From positions 62,001 to 126,000 of the forward strand of contig JANJXJ010000047.1 in assembly GCA_024709105.1 (NCBI GenBank): a stretch of 64,000 bases of DNA, in the 5' to 3' direction. This stretch comes from Lentimicrobium sp. Its GTDB lineage: Bacteria > Bacteroidota > Bacteroidia > Bacteroidales > Lentimicrobiaceae. How positions within the stretch are numbered: the first letter of the stretch is position 1; each line of letters starts with the position of its first letter. Positions 16,703 through 24,642 of this stretch are shown here, in pieces. The notes beneath the pieces are model-generated. The model worked only from the letters and a program-made list of their open reading frames with translations. It was not told where the DNA came from and did no database searches. The position numbers were made by a program, and so were the translations under genes.

Positions 16703-19066
16703 ATGAAAACAACCTCTACACTTAAATGGCTGTCAATCTGTATCTTGCTTCTGTTTTTCAGCAACAGGTTTTTATCAGCCCAGGCATTTATGCCATTTGC
16801 ACAGAGTAATTATGCCGGAGTAAGCGGCATCTTTTTGCAGCCCGCTTCCATTGCAGACAGCCGGTATAAGACAGATTTGCTTTTATTTGGTGCAGAGTCA
16901 GGGTTCAACAACAACTACATTTCAGTAAGCAGGGATGCTTTTTTTAAGAGATCTCTTTGGGAAGATGAGGATTTTGTTGACAAATATCTGGTAAGAGATA
17001 TTAACGGTAATGACAAAAGTATCTTTATGGGCGGATCTGTTGTTTTCCCATCTTTTATGGTAAATCTTGGAAAAAACTCTGCTCTGGCCTTCTCATCACG
17101 AGTCCGGGTAATATCCAACCTTGATAACATTACCGAAGACCTTGCCCAATTGGCATGGGAAGGTTTTGACTATGAACCTTTGCTATACAAAACTCTTGAA
17201 AATGCCAATTTTAGTATGCAGTCAAACGCATGGTTAGAATTTGGAATAACTTATGCGGGAGTTTTGCTCAACCGCGACAAACATTTTCTTAAAGCCGGAG
17301 GTACTCTGAAATATCTTCAGGGAGCTGCATCAGGATATGCATTTGTGAGAGATCTAACTTACAGACTTGATAGTCCCGACACACTTTCATTGTTTCAGTC
17401 GAAAGTAAATTATGGCATCTCCAATTCATTTGATAGTGATGGATTTCCAGAAATCAGGGCTATTTCTGAGCCAGGCATTGGCTTTGATGTTGGAATAGTT
17501 TATGAGTACAGACGTGATATTGATAAATACACCTACTCAATGGACGGAAAAGATGGCTTACAGAGGGAAGATAAGGACAAGTATCTTTTCAGGGTTGGTA
17601 TTTCATTGATTGATTTTGGCCACATCAAATATCAAAAAGGTTATTACAGCCAGGATTTTGTTGCAGATGTGAGGGACTGGAGAATAGAAGGCATGGAGAT
17701 AAATTCAATCAGAGATTTCAACGACACCCTCAGAAATCGGTTTAATTTCAGCGACAATACTAATGAAAGTTTCAAAATGGGCTTGCCAACAGCCTTAAGT
17801 CTGCAACTCGACTATAATATTGGAGCAGGTTTCTATGTAAACCTTATGCCCTACTTTGCATTGCGCAAGGGCACGAATATGATTGCAAAAACGCACTACT
17901 ATACGTCATACAGCCTCACTCCCCGATACGATCATAAGTGGTTTGGGGTGGCAGTGCCTATTAATATAGACCAGTTTAACCGATTTAATGCAGGCTTGAG
18001 TTTGCGACTTGGGCCTATCTGGGTGGGGTCTAATTCCATTATCAGCAATGCTGCTGGAAAAGAAGTTCGAGGGTTCGATGCATATGCTATGCTAAAAATA
18101 CCCATTTTCAAAAAAGGTCCGAGGGATAAAGACAACGATGCAGTTAGTGATAAACTGGATAAATGTCCTGAGATTCCGGGCGTATTGTCATTACTGGGAT
18201 GTCCTGATACCGATGGAGATGGCATTACCGATGCTGAAGACGAGTGTCCTTACGACAAGGGGCCTGCTGAGCTTAAAGGATGTCCCGACAGAGATGGAGA
18301 TGGCATTGCCGATAAAAATGATTTGTGCCCTGATCATCCTGGCTTGCCCCAGTTCTCAGGTTGTCCTGATACTGATGGAGATGGCATAGTAGATCACTTG
18401 GATGAATGTCCTGATCAGGCCGGGCTTGCTGAATTCAATGGCTGCCCCGACCGCGATGGTGACGGGATTCCTGATAAAAGCGATCTTTGCCCAGATGTTC
18501 CGGGAAAACCGGAATTTGGTGGTTGTCCATTTGCTGACAGCGATAAAGACGGTGTTCCCGATGAAGAAGATGAATGCCCAACCATTCCCGGACAGGCAGC
18601 AATGAAAGGTTGTCCGGATACTGATGGCGATGGCATCTCAGACAAACATGATTTATGCCCAACAGTGCCAGGAGTTCCGGAAAACAAGGGGTGCCCTGTA
18701 ATCGAGAAAAAAGAGCAGGAAATTCTTGACAGAGCTTTTGCAAATCTTGAATTTGAATCAGGCAAGTCCATTATAAAAACTGTTTCCTATTCATCGCTGA
18801 ATGAACTGGCCGCACTGCTTATTGATAAAAAGGCATGGAAAGTCCAGCTTTCCGGGCATACTGACAATACCGGAAAGCCGGAAAACAACATGACCTTATC
18901 AAAGAACCGTACACAGGCAGTTAAGGATTATCTGATTAAGGAAGGTGTTGAAGAATTCCGCATCCGCACAGAATGGTTTGGCCAGGAAAAACCAATCGCA
19001 GACAATAAAACTCCTGCCGGCCGGCAGAAGAACCGCAGGGTAGAAATGAAAATCGTTTTTGAATAA
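16703..19066 (+). CDS. Outer-membrane protein with DUF5723-like barrel, seven TSP3 repeats and OmpA domain
   Basis: A 787-residue exported protein. A signal peptide (about 1-26, cleavage near 'LSAQA') is followed by a region of about 440 residues that looks like a DUF5723-type beta-barrel ('AQSNYAGVSGIFLQPASIAD'). Seven thrombospondin type 3 calcium-binding repeats of about 27 residues follow (about 474-664), each with a DxDGDGI...D..CP core. The C-terminal OmpA domain (about 690-787, 'VQLSGHTDNTG', 'LSKNRTQAVKDYL', 'GRQKNRRVEMKI') should bind peptidoglycan. It likely links the outer membrane to the wall. It heads a tight operon, 6 bases before the next gene. The repeats make the DNA locally repetitive. 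Confidence 0.85.
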   Translation: MKTTSTLKWLSICILLLFFSNRFLSAQAFMPFAQSNYAGVSGIFLQPASIADSRYKTDLLLFGAESGFNNNYISVSRDAFFKRSLWEDEDFVDKYLVRDINGNDKSIFMGGSVVFPSFMVNLGKNSALAFSSRVRVISNLDNITEDLAQLAWEGFDYEPLLYKTLENANFSMQSNAWLEFGITYAGVLLNRDKHFLKAGGTLKYLQGAASGYAFVRDLTYRLDSPDTLSLFQSKVNYGISNSFDSDGFPEIRAISEPGIGFDVGIVYEYRRDIDKYTYSMDGKDGLQREDKDKYLFRVGISLIDFGHIKYQKGYYSQDFVADVRDWRIEGMEINSIRDFNDTLRNRFNFSDNTNESFKMGLPTALSLQLDYNIGAGFYVNLMPYFALRKGTNMIAKTHYYTSYSLTPRYDHKWFGVAVPINIDQFNRFNAGLSLRLGPIWVGSNSIISNAAGKEVRGFDAYAMLKIPIFKKGPRDKDNDAVSDKLDKCPEIPGVLSLLGCPDTDGDGITDAEDECPYDKGPAELKGCPDRDGDGIADKNDLCPDHPGLPQFSGCPDTDGDGIVDHLDECPDQAGLAEFNGCPDRDGDGIPDKSDLCPDVPGKPEFGGCPFADSDKDGVPDEEDECPTIPGQAAMKGCPDTDGDGISDKHDLCPTVPGVPENKGCPVIEKKEQEILDRAFANLEFESGKSIIKTVSYSSLNELAALLIDKKAWKVQLSGHTDNTGKPENNMTLSKNRTQAVKDYLIKEGVEEFRIRTEWFGQEKPIADNKTPAGRQKNRRVEMKIVFE

Positions 19067-19072
19067 AGTGGT

Positions 19073-20068
19073 ATGGTTGGTGTTAATTCAGATTTGTGTA
19101 AGTCTGTTGGGTTGATTATCAAGGAATTGAGAATCAAAGACACTTTCAGGCAACGCCCGTTTTTAACAGCCGGTCACAATGATGAAACCAGGCTCAATAT
19201 GCTTTTTAATGCTGTGGCCATTTGCCATCAAACCCGTAACCTGTATAGTCCCGGCCATCAATTGTATGGCTGGGACTATATTGAATTTGTTTTTTCTGAA
19301 CTGGCAAACAACAAATCTCCGCTGCTAATTCCTGAATTTGTTTCTGAACTAAGTTTACAGGAACTTCAGGAATTATTGCTGAGTGCATTTTCTGATAACG
19401 GCAATCCGGCAGAAAGTACGCTTGATACCATTGAGGAACGTGCTGGTTTGTATTCAAATCTTAGTAAACATATTTTAAAGTTTCATTTTGGCTCCTGCAG
19501 AAATTTACTTACTCAGAGTAAAAATCTGTTATTTAATTCCGGAGCCGGGTTTTATGAGTTATTACAGAATACTGAAGCCTTTGGTGATCCCATGCGCAAA
19601 AAGTCATCATTTCTGGCTAAATTGCTGTTTGATGCAAACCTGTACTCTGTTGAAGATGAAGCGAATTATGTACCTATTGTAGATTACCATATGCAAAGGG
19701 TATTGCTGCGCCTTGGATGTATACAAGTAAATGATCCTGAACTGGACTTCAAACTAAAAAACAAGAAATTACTTGATTCAGATCAACCTGTAAGAGAAGC
19801 ATCTATTGATGCGTTCAGAATAATCTCAGAAGTTTCAGGCCATAAACTCTGGGTCATGAATGATTTTTTCTGGCCGATGGGAAGGTCATGTTGCAATGAA
19901 ACAACCTTGTGCGAAAGTAAAGTCTGTATTAAAAATCCGTGTACTTTTCATCTTATGATTGAATCCGGAATGCATAATCGTTGTATTTTTGACAAAGTTT
20001 GTTGTGGTTTCCTTTCCGGAACACCGGCAGCATATTTTGAACCGATGGTTAAAACACATTATTACTGA
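19073..20068 (+). CDS. HhH-GPD/endonuclease III-like protein with a C-terminal cysteine cluster
   Basis: A 331-residue protein with no export signal. The segment 'PIVDYHMQRVLLRLGCI' (about residues 201-217) resembles the catalytic-Asp block of HhH-GPD DNA glycosylases ('AVDTH..R...RL'). The preceding 'FGDPMRKKSSFLAKLLFDA' sits where the helix-hairpin-helix would be, but is degenerate. Near residues 272-289 a cluster reads C-x6-C-x4-C-x4-C, close to the C-x6-C-x2-C-x5-C iron-sulfur loop of endonuclease III but with altered spacing. A nucleic acid base or nucleoside hydrolase role, possibly a queuosine-salvage-like fold, is inference. It lies 6 bases after the OmpA gene and 5 before the HIT gene. 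Confidence 0.45.
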   Translation: MVGVNSDLCKSVGLIIKELRIKDTFRQRPFLTAGHNDETRLNMLFNAVAICHQTRNLYSPGHQLYGWDYIEFVFSELANNKSPLLIPEFVSELSLQELQELLLSAFSDNGNPAESTLDTIEERAGLYSNLSKHILKFHFGSCRNLLTQSKNLLFNSGAGFYELLQNTEAFGDPMRKKSSFLAKLLFDANLYSVEDEANYVPIVDYHMQRVLLRLGCIQVNDPELDFKLKNKKLLDSDQPVREASIDAFRIISEVSGHKLWVMNDFFWPMGRSCCNETTLCESKVCIKNPCTFHLMIESGMHNRCIFDKVCCGFLSGTPAAYFEPMVKTHYY

Positions 20069-20073
20069 TAGTT

Positions 20074-20544
20074 ATGAACAATTGCCCCTTTTGCAGCCAA
20101 CAGGTCCAGGGTTCTGCTTTTGCATCTGAAGCCGGTTTTCTGGCTGTATACAATCATTCACCCATTTTGCCGGGACACAGCCTGGTAATACCAGACAGGC
20201 ATATCAAAAGCCTTTTTGAATTGACTGAGGATGAAATATCATCTTTTTTTAGTTTTGCCCGCAAAATAACAGCCTTTCTATCAGAATACTACAAATCAGA
20301 AGCATATGACTGGTCATTACAGGAAGGAGAATCTGCCGGGCAAAGTGTTGAGCATCTGCATCTGCATATAATTCCACGCAAAGCAGGAGACTTACCCGAA
20401 GGAGAAGACTGGTATATAAAACTGCAGGAACAACAAAATCTTCCGATTGATCATTCTGATAGAAAGGTTCTGAATGAATGGGAATATAATTCTGTAAGCC
20501 AGTCACTTAAGGAGAAATGGCAAATACTTAATAAGCTACACTAA
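20074..20544 (+). CDS. HIT-family protein (Ap4A hydrolase-like)
   Basis: A 156-residue histidine-triad protein. The catalytic motif is 'SVEHLHLHIIP' (H-x-H-x-H) near residue 95, with the family N-terminus 'CPFCSQQ' and 'ILPGHSLVIPDRHI'. HIT enzymes hydrolyse or transfer nucleoside phosphates such as diadenosine polyphosphates and AMP-lysine conjugates. The gene is third in an operon with the OmpA protein and the HhH-like protein. Its stop codon overlaps by 3 bases the region of the opposing transporter stop, and no terminator is visible at the junction. Confidence 0.88.
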   Translation: MNNCPFCSQQVQGSAFASEAGFLAVYNHSPILPGHSLVIPDRHIKSLFELTEDEISSFFSFARKITAFLSEYYKSEAYDWSLQEGESAGQSVEHLHLHIIPRKAGDLPEGEDWYIKLQEQQNLPIDHSDRKVLNEWEYNSVSQSLKEKWQILNKLH

Positions 20545-21488
20545 ATAAAAAACAAGCTAACTCCCGCTACAGCCAGCAAGGCACCAATAACTTCCTTAAG
20601 AGTAACTTTTTCCTTATTGATTAGAACAGCCGGTACAATTATGAGAACCGGAACAATGGACATGATGGTTGATGCGATTCCCGAGGAAGTATGTTTTACC
20701 GCAAGCAGTGAAAAAGAAACACCCAGAAACGGGCCAAAGAAAGCCCCGAGACTAAGTCTTTTCATTGCTGAAACGTTTTTAACAGCTATAAAAACTTTGG
20801 CAAGGGAGCCGGTAAACAGAATAATGAGAAAGAAGCCTGCAATTCCGGTAATTACTCTTATTTGTGTAGATGCAAATACATCATAATCACCCATACCATA
20901 CTTACTCAGCACTAATCCTATTCCTTGTCCGGCGGCACCACCAAAAGCCAATAGCAGCCCTTTTACAGGATATTTGATCCCTATCCTGTTTTTGGGTGCA
21001 ATTGTCTCATTTAATTCGGGGTCGCTGATTTTCCGGCCTAAAATAGCAAGGCTGATTCCAAAAAAAGTTAATAACATCCCTATAATACTGTGAAAAGACA
21101 TCTTTTCATCCATAATCATCCAGCCGGTAATCGCTGCTATAGGTGGAGCCAGAGCCATAATCAGCATAGAAATGCGAGCTCCTATCACAACATATGACTG
21201 AAAAAGAAACAGATCGCCTAATACAAATCCAATCAGGCCCGATACCGATAACCATATCCACTCATGAGCTCCGGCATTCGTTGGTAGCAAATCTCCCCCG
21301 ATAAAATACCTGTAAACAGAAAGAAAAATCAGAGCCATGCAAAGTCTGATAAGATTCACCGACAGAGAGCCTACTTTTTTACTGGCCGATTCAAAAGCCA
21401 GAGCAGTAATTGTCCAGAAAACAGCAGTAAGCAGAGCCGCCAATTCTCCCTGATATGCAGAAACTGAAATATTCAAGGTAGTAAACAT
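20541..21488 (-). CDS. EamA/DMT-family transporter
   Basis: A 315-residue inner-membrane protein with about ten hydrophobic segments in two EamA repeats ('GELAALLTAVFWTITALAFE' at the N-terminus, 'VIGALLAVAGVSLFFI' at the end). The substrate is unknown. The frame is open to 21530, but the ATG at 21488 (MFTTLNISVSAYQGE) follows a minus-strand TACTTTTG -7 box (21514-21521), so the shorter form is preferred. It converges with the HIT gene, and their ends overlap by 4 bases (20541-20544). Confidence 0.8.
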   Translation of the reverse strand: MFTTLNISVSAYQGELAALLTAVFWTITALAFESASKKVGSLSVNLIRLCMALIFLSVYRYFIGGDLLPTNAGAHEWIWLSVSGLIGFVLGDLFLFQSYVVIGARISMLIMALAPPIAAITGWMIMDEKMSFHSIIGMLLTFFGISLAILGRKISDPELNETIAPKNRIGIKYPVKGLLLAFGGAAGQGIGLVLSKYGMGDYDVFASTQIRVITGIAGFFLIILFTGSLAKVFIAVKNVSAMKRLSLGAFFGPFLGVSFSLLAVKHTSSGIASTIMSIVPVLIIVPAVLINKEKVTLKEVIGALLAVAGVSLFFI

Positions 21489-21513
21489 TAATATCCGGGA
21501 TTTTTTTGATGTG

Positions 21514-21521
21514 CAAAAGTA
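21514..21521 (-). promoter_or_regulatory. -7 promoter box of the EamA transporter
   Basis: TACTTTTG on the minus strand matches TAnnTTTG, 25 bases before the chosen ATG at 21488. No clear -33 element. Confidence 0.4.
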
Positions 21522-21640
21522 ACAATACACAATAACCCTGTACCATAATATATAAGAAAATTAGAAAATATTTTTAATCTGCTTACAATCAAGAACATAG
21601 CACCAAATCGAAATTTGCTTTAGCATTTTGTATAACTTAA

Positions 21641-21671
21641 CTTGCCAATAAAGATTTGAGAGTTACCTTTG
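21641..21671 (+). promoter_or_regulatory. Bacteroidota-type promoter of the YigZ-family gene
   Basis: CTTG (21641-21644), 19 bases, then TACCTTTG (21664-21671). It lies inside the extended open frame, which supports the internal ATG at 21707 as the true start. Confidence 0.65.
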
Positions 21672-21706
21672 CAGGAATTAGAAACAGTTGCAGAAAGAAG
21701 AAGGCC

Positions 21707-22321
21707 ATGCTTTTTGAGGATACATACAAAACTCTGGAAGAAAGGTGTACAGGGCTATTTAAGGAAAAGGGCAGTAAGTTTATTGCCTGGGCTGTTCCTG
21801 TAAAGACTGAAGAAGAAGTTAAATTGATACTTGAGAATTTTCGTAAAGAGTATTATGATGCCCGTCACCATTGTTATGCCTACATTCTCGGTCCGGATAA
21901 ATCAGCATGGCGTGCCAACGACGACGGCGAGCCATCAGGAACGGCCGGGAAACCAATTCATGGTCAATTGTTGTCTTTTGATCTGACAAATGTACTGATT
22001 GTTGTAATCAGATATTTTGGAGGCACCAAGCTGGGTGTAAGCGGACTCATTAATGCATATAAGACAGCTGCAAGGGAAGCGATTATAAGTGGAAAAATAA
22101 TTGAATTAACAGTAAATGAAGTTTACAAAATAGAATTTCCGTACGAATCTATGAACGAAATAATGCGGATAATCAAAGAAGAATCTGCACAAATAATTGA
22201 TAATCAATTTATTAATAATTGTATAATAACATACACTATAAGAAAACGTGATGCTGATAAGGTGAATTCAAGACTCAGGAAAACATATGCAGCTAAGATC
22301 ACATATTTAAAAAATACATAA
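21707..22321 (+). CDS. YigZ/IMPACT family protein
   Basis: A 204-residue protein of the UPF0029/IMPACT family. The signature 'DDGEPSGTAGKPIHGQL' and 'RYFGGTKLGVSGLINAYKTA' are clear (about residues 68-125), followed by a C-terminal DUF1949-like ferredoxin-fold region. Eukaryotic IMPACT regulates GCN2. The bacterial function is unsettled, with a translation-factor-like fold and suggested nucleic acid binding. The frame extends to a TTG at 21656, but that would include the promoter -7 box, so the ATG at 21707 is used. It stands alone before dnaA. Confidence 0.88.
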   Translation: MLFEDTYKTLEERCTGLFKEKGSKFIAWAVPVKTEEEVKLILENFRKEYYDARHHCYAYILGPDKSAWRANDDGEPSGTAGKPIHGQLLSFDLTNVLIVVIRYFGGTKLGVSGLINAYKTAAREAIISGKIIELTVNEVYKIEFPYESMNEIMRIIKEESAQIIDNQFINNCIITYTIRKRDADKVNSRLRKTYAAKITYLKNT

Positions 22322-22450
22322 GTTCACAATACGAGGCTATTCCGGATTTTAACCAAAAAACGTTTAGTACATTTTTTTTGAATATGCAAGACGTTTTTCA
22401 TTTTTTTTCCAACTTTTTTATTAGGATTTTTGTTAAAAAATAAATCAAGC

Positions 22451-22459
22451 TGTTGATAA
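22451..22459. promoter_or_regulatory. Single DnaA-box-like 9-mer upstream of dnaA
   Basis: TGTTGATAA differs by one base from the reverse complement of the consensus DnaA box (TGTGGATAA), 108 bases before the dnaA ATG. It lies in an AT-rich 245-base gap containing T-runs and TTGAAAGTTTTCAA (22461-22474). One site is compatible with dnaA autoregulation but is not enough to call an origin. Confidence 0.25.
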
Positions 22460-22566
22460 GTTGAAAGTTTTCAACCATTCCTTTGAATCAGATTGAGTTA
22501 GCAGCAAAATTTATTTTTTCACAAGGCCAAGTCTTCAGTTATTAATGAAACTACACAATTTGGAGA

Positions 22567-24003
22567 ATGAAAAGAGATCATGAGGGAGTCTGGGAGAATT
22601 GCCTGAATGTTATTAAAGACAACATCAACTACCAAAGCTACAAAACCTGGTTTTCGCCAATAAAGCCGGTTAAACTCGAAGATAACGTATTGACCATTCA
22701 GGTTCCCAGTCAGTTTTTTTATGAGTGGCTCGAAGAGCACTATATCAATTTGCTGAAGAAAACCATTAAGTCAGAATTGGGACCATTGGGAAGGCTTGAG
22801 TATTCCATAATTATGGAAAGTTCCAATGATTCCAGAAACCCTTACACCATTCAGGTTCCGGCAACCAAAAATGGTTCATTAGGAAATCCGTCAGTTAACA
22901 TGCCCATCGACCTGAACAAAGGATCATCAAAGGAGATACCCAACCCTTTTGTGATTCCCGGGCTGCGAAAGATAAAAGTTCACTCGCAGCTTAACGAAGC
23001 GTATTCTTTCGACAATTTTGTTGAAGGCGACTGCAACAGACTGGCCCGGTCAGCAGGTTATGCTGTTGCCACAAACCCGGGAAAAACAGCTTTTAACCCC
23101 ATTTTCATATACAGCGCTACAGGTTTAGGAAAAACTCATCTGGCACATGCTATCGGAATTCAGGTTAAAAATAATTTTCCTGACAAAACTGTACTTTATG
23201 TATCTTCTGAGCAGTTTATTCAACAGTTTATTGATGCCGTAAGAAATAACAATCAGAATGATTTTGTGCATTTCTATCAGATGATTGATGTTCTTCTGAT
23301 GGACGACATTCAGTTTCTTTCGGGCAAAGAAAAAACTCAGGATGTTTTCTTCCATATTTTTAATCATCTGCATCAGAACGGCAAGCAATTGGTGCTTACC
23401 AGCGACAAGGCTCCGGTAGAGATGAAAGGCATTGAACCCAGACTACTTTCCAGGTTTAAATGGGGTCTGGCTGCCGATCTTCAAATTCCGGATCTGGAAA
23501 CACGCATTGCTATTCTCCAGAAAAGATTGTACAAAGATGGCATCGAAATGCCTAACGATGTTATTGAATATCTGGCTTACAGCATCACAACAAATGTCAG
23601 GGAACTTGAAGGCGCGCTCATTTCGTTGATGGCTCATTCTTCGCTCAACAAAAAAGCCATTACCCTTGAGCTTGCCAGACAAATGATTGACAAGTTTGTA
23701 AAAAACACCTCAAAGGAAATCTCGATTGACTACATTCAGAAAGTAGTTTGCGATTTCTTTAATATACATGTTGATCACCTCAACTCAAAAACAAGGAAAA
23801 GAGAAATAGTGCAAGCCAGGCAATTGGCAATGTTTTTTTCGAAGAAACATACCAAATCTTCGCTTGCAACCATCGGTCTGCATTGCGGAAACAAGGACCA
23901 TGCAACTGTACTTCATGCATGCCGCACTGTAAATAACCTTATTGAAACTGACAAGCAGTTCAGGTTGTATGTTGAAGAAATTGAAAAGAAAATCAAGATT
24001 TAA
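22567..24003 (+). CDS. dnaA: Chromosomal replication initiator protein DnaA
   Basis: A 478-residue AAA+ initiator that binds DnaA boxes at oriC and opens the duplex. Domain I is at the N-terminus ('VWENCLNVIKDNINYQSYKT', then WF), followed by a linker rich in Asn/Ser/Pro (about 80-135). Walker A 'SATGLGKTHLAHAIG' lies near 182-196 and Walker B 'VLLMDDIQFLSGKEKTQ' near 240. Domain IV carries the DNA-binding signature 'KDHATVLHACRTVNN' near the C-terminus. Length and start are normal for Bacteroidota. A hairpin follows the stop, then the phosphatase gene. No oriC-like cluster of boxes was seen on either side. Confidence 0.97.
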   Translation: MKRDHEGVWENCLNVIKDNINYQSYKTWFSPIKPVKLEDNVLTIQVPSQFFYEWLEEHYINLLKKTIKSELGPLGRLEYSIIMESSNDSRNPYTIQVPATKNGSLGNPSVNMPIDLNKGSSKEIPNPFVIPGLRKIKVHSQLNEAYSFDNFVEGDCNRLARSAGYAVATNPGKTAFNPIFIYSATGLGKTHLAHAIGIQVKNNFPDKTVLYVSSEQFIQQFIDAVRNNNQNDFVHFYQMIDVLLMDDIQFLSGKEKTQDVFFHIFNHLHQNGKQLVLTSDKAPVEMKGIEPRLLSRFKWGLAADLQIPDLETRIAILQKRLYKDGIEMPNDVIEYLAYSITTNVRELEGALISLMAHSSLNKKAITLELARQMIDKFVKNTSKEISIDYIQKVVCDFFNIHVDHLNSKTRKREIVQARQLAMFFSKKHTKSSLATIGLHCGNKDHATVLHACRTVNNLIETDKQFRLYVEEIEKKIKI

Positions 24004-24024
24004 TTAATTTAAATTTAATAATTT

Positions 24025-24056
24025 ACAACCTCATCTCTCCATAGTGATGGGGTTGT
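24025..24056 (+). terminator. Hairpin downstream of dnaA
   Basis: ACAACCTCATC (24025-24035) pairs with GATGGGGTTGT (24046-24056), 11 bp with one G-T wobble and a 10-base loop. Only a weak T-rich tail follows, so termination may be partial. It lies 18 bases before the next ATG. Confidence 0.5.
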
Positions 24057-24074
24057 TTGTTAAATAGACTTAAC

Positions 24075-24554
24075 ATGGTGAAAATATTAATGGTTTGTTT
24101 GGGCAATATCTGTCGCTCACCACTGGCAGAAGGCATAATGCGTAAAAAACTGGAGATCAACCACATTGATGGCATGGTTGATTCCTGCGGATTTGAATCA
24201 TTTCACCGTGGAGATCCTCCTGACAGCAGAAGTATTGATACTGCACTCAAAAATGGTGTGGATATCAGGCAACAAAGAGCAAGACTCTTCAGAGCAGAAG
24301 ATTTTGATAAATTTGATCTGATCTACGTAATGGATCATAACAATTACAGAGATGTAGCTGATGTGGCCCGAACTCCTGAAGATCTCGCCAAGGTTGATCT
24401 TATTATGAATGCAGCATTTCCGGGGGCAAATCTTCCAGTCCCCGATCCCTATTATGGAGGCAAACAAGGCTTTGACAAAACATGGGAACTGCTTGATAAA
24501 GCTACGGATGCTATTGTTGAGAAGATAAAAGGTGAAAGAAAAGATAAAAGATAA
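24075..24554 (+). CDS. Low-molecular-weight protein-tyrosine phosphatase
   Basis: A 159-residue cytoplasmic phosphatase. The P-loop 'VCLGNICRSPLAEG' places the nucleophile Cys8 and Arg14 in C-x5-R-S form, and the general-acid Asp lies in 'VPDPYYGG' near residue 122. The frame opens at a TTG (24057), but the ATG at 24075 fits the family N-terminus. Such enzymes dephosphorylate tyrosine kinases or arginine-phosphorylated proteins. The last eight codons run into an A/G-only tract, so the C-terminal 'KGERKDKR' may be variable between strains. It follows dnaA by 71 bases. Confidence 0.92.
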   Translation: MVKILMVCLGNICRSPLAEGIMRKKLEINHIDGMVDSCGFESFHRGDPPDSRSIDTALKNGVDIRQQRARLFRAEDFDKFDLIYVMDHNNYRDVADVARTPEDLAKVDLIMNAAFPGANLPVPDPYYGGKQGFDKTWELLDKATDAIVEKIKGERKDKR

Positions 24555-24636
24555 AAGACAAAAGTAAAAAGTAAAAAGTGAAAAGAAAAAAGTAGAAAGA
24601 AAAAGTAGAAAGAAAAAAGAAAAAGAAACAAAAACA
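24520..24636. repeat. Purine-rich low-complexity tract with short tandem repeats
   Basis: About 117 bases are almost entirely A and G on the plus strand, made of AAAAG-type units. It includes three copies of a 7-mer like GTAAAAA (24564-24584) and two of AGTAGAAAGAAAA (about 24591-24616). It covers the last codons of the phosphatase gene and reaches to within 7 bases of the threonine dehydratase start. Length may vary by slippage. No promoter box is visible in it. Confidence 0.8.
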
Positions 24637-24642
24637 GCTGTC

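Noticed and set aside
18122-18700. Insertion or mobile repeat in the OmpA gene
   Set aside because: The periodic DNA is explained by seven in-frame TSP3 repeats.
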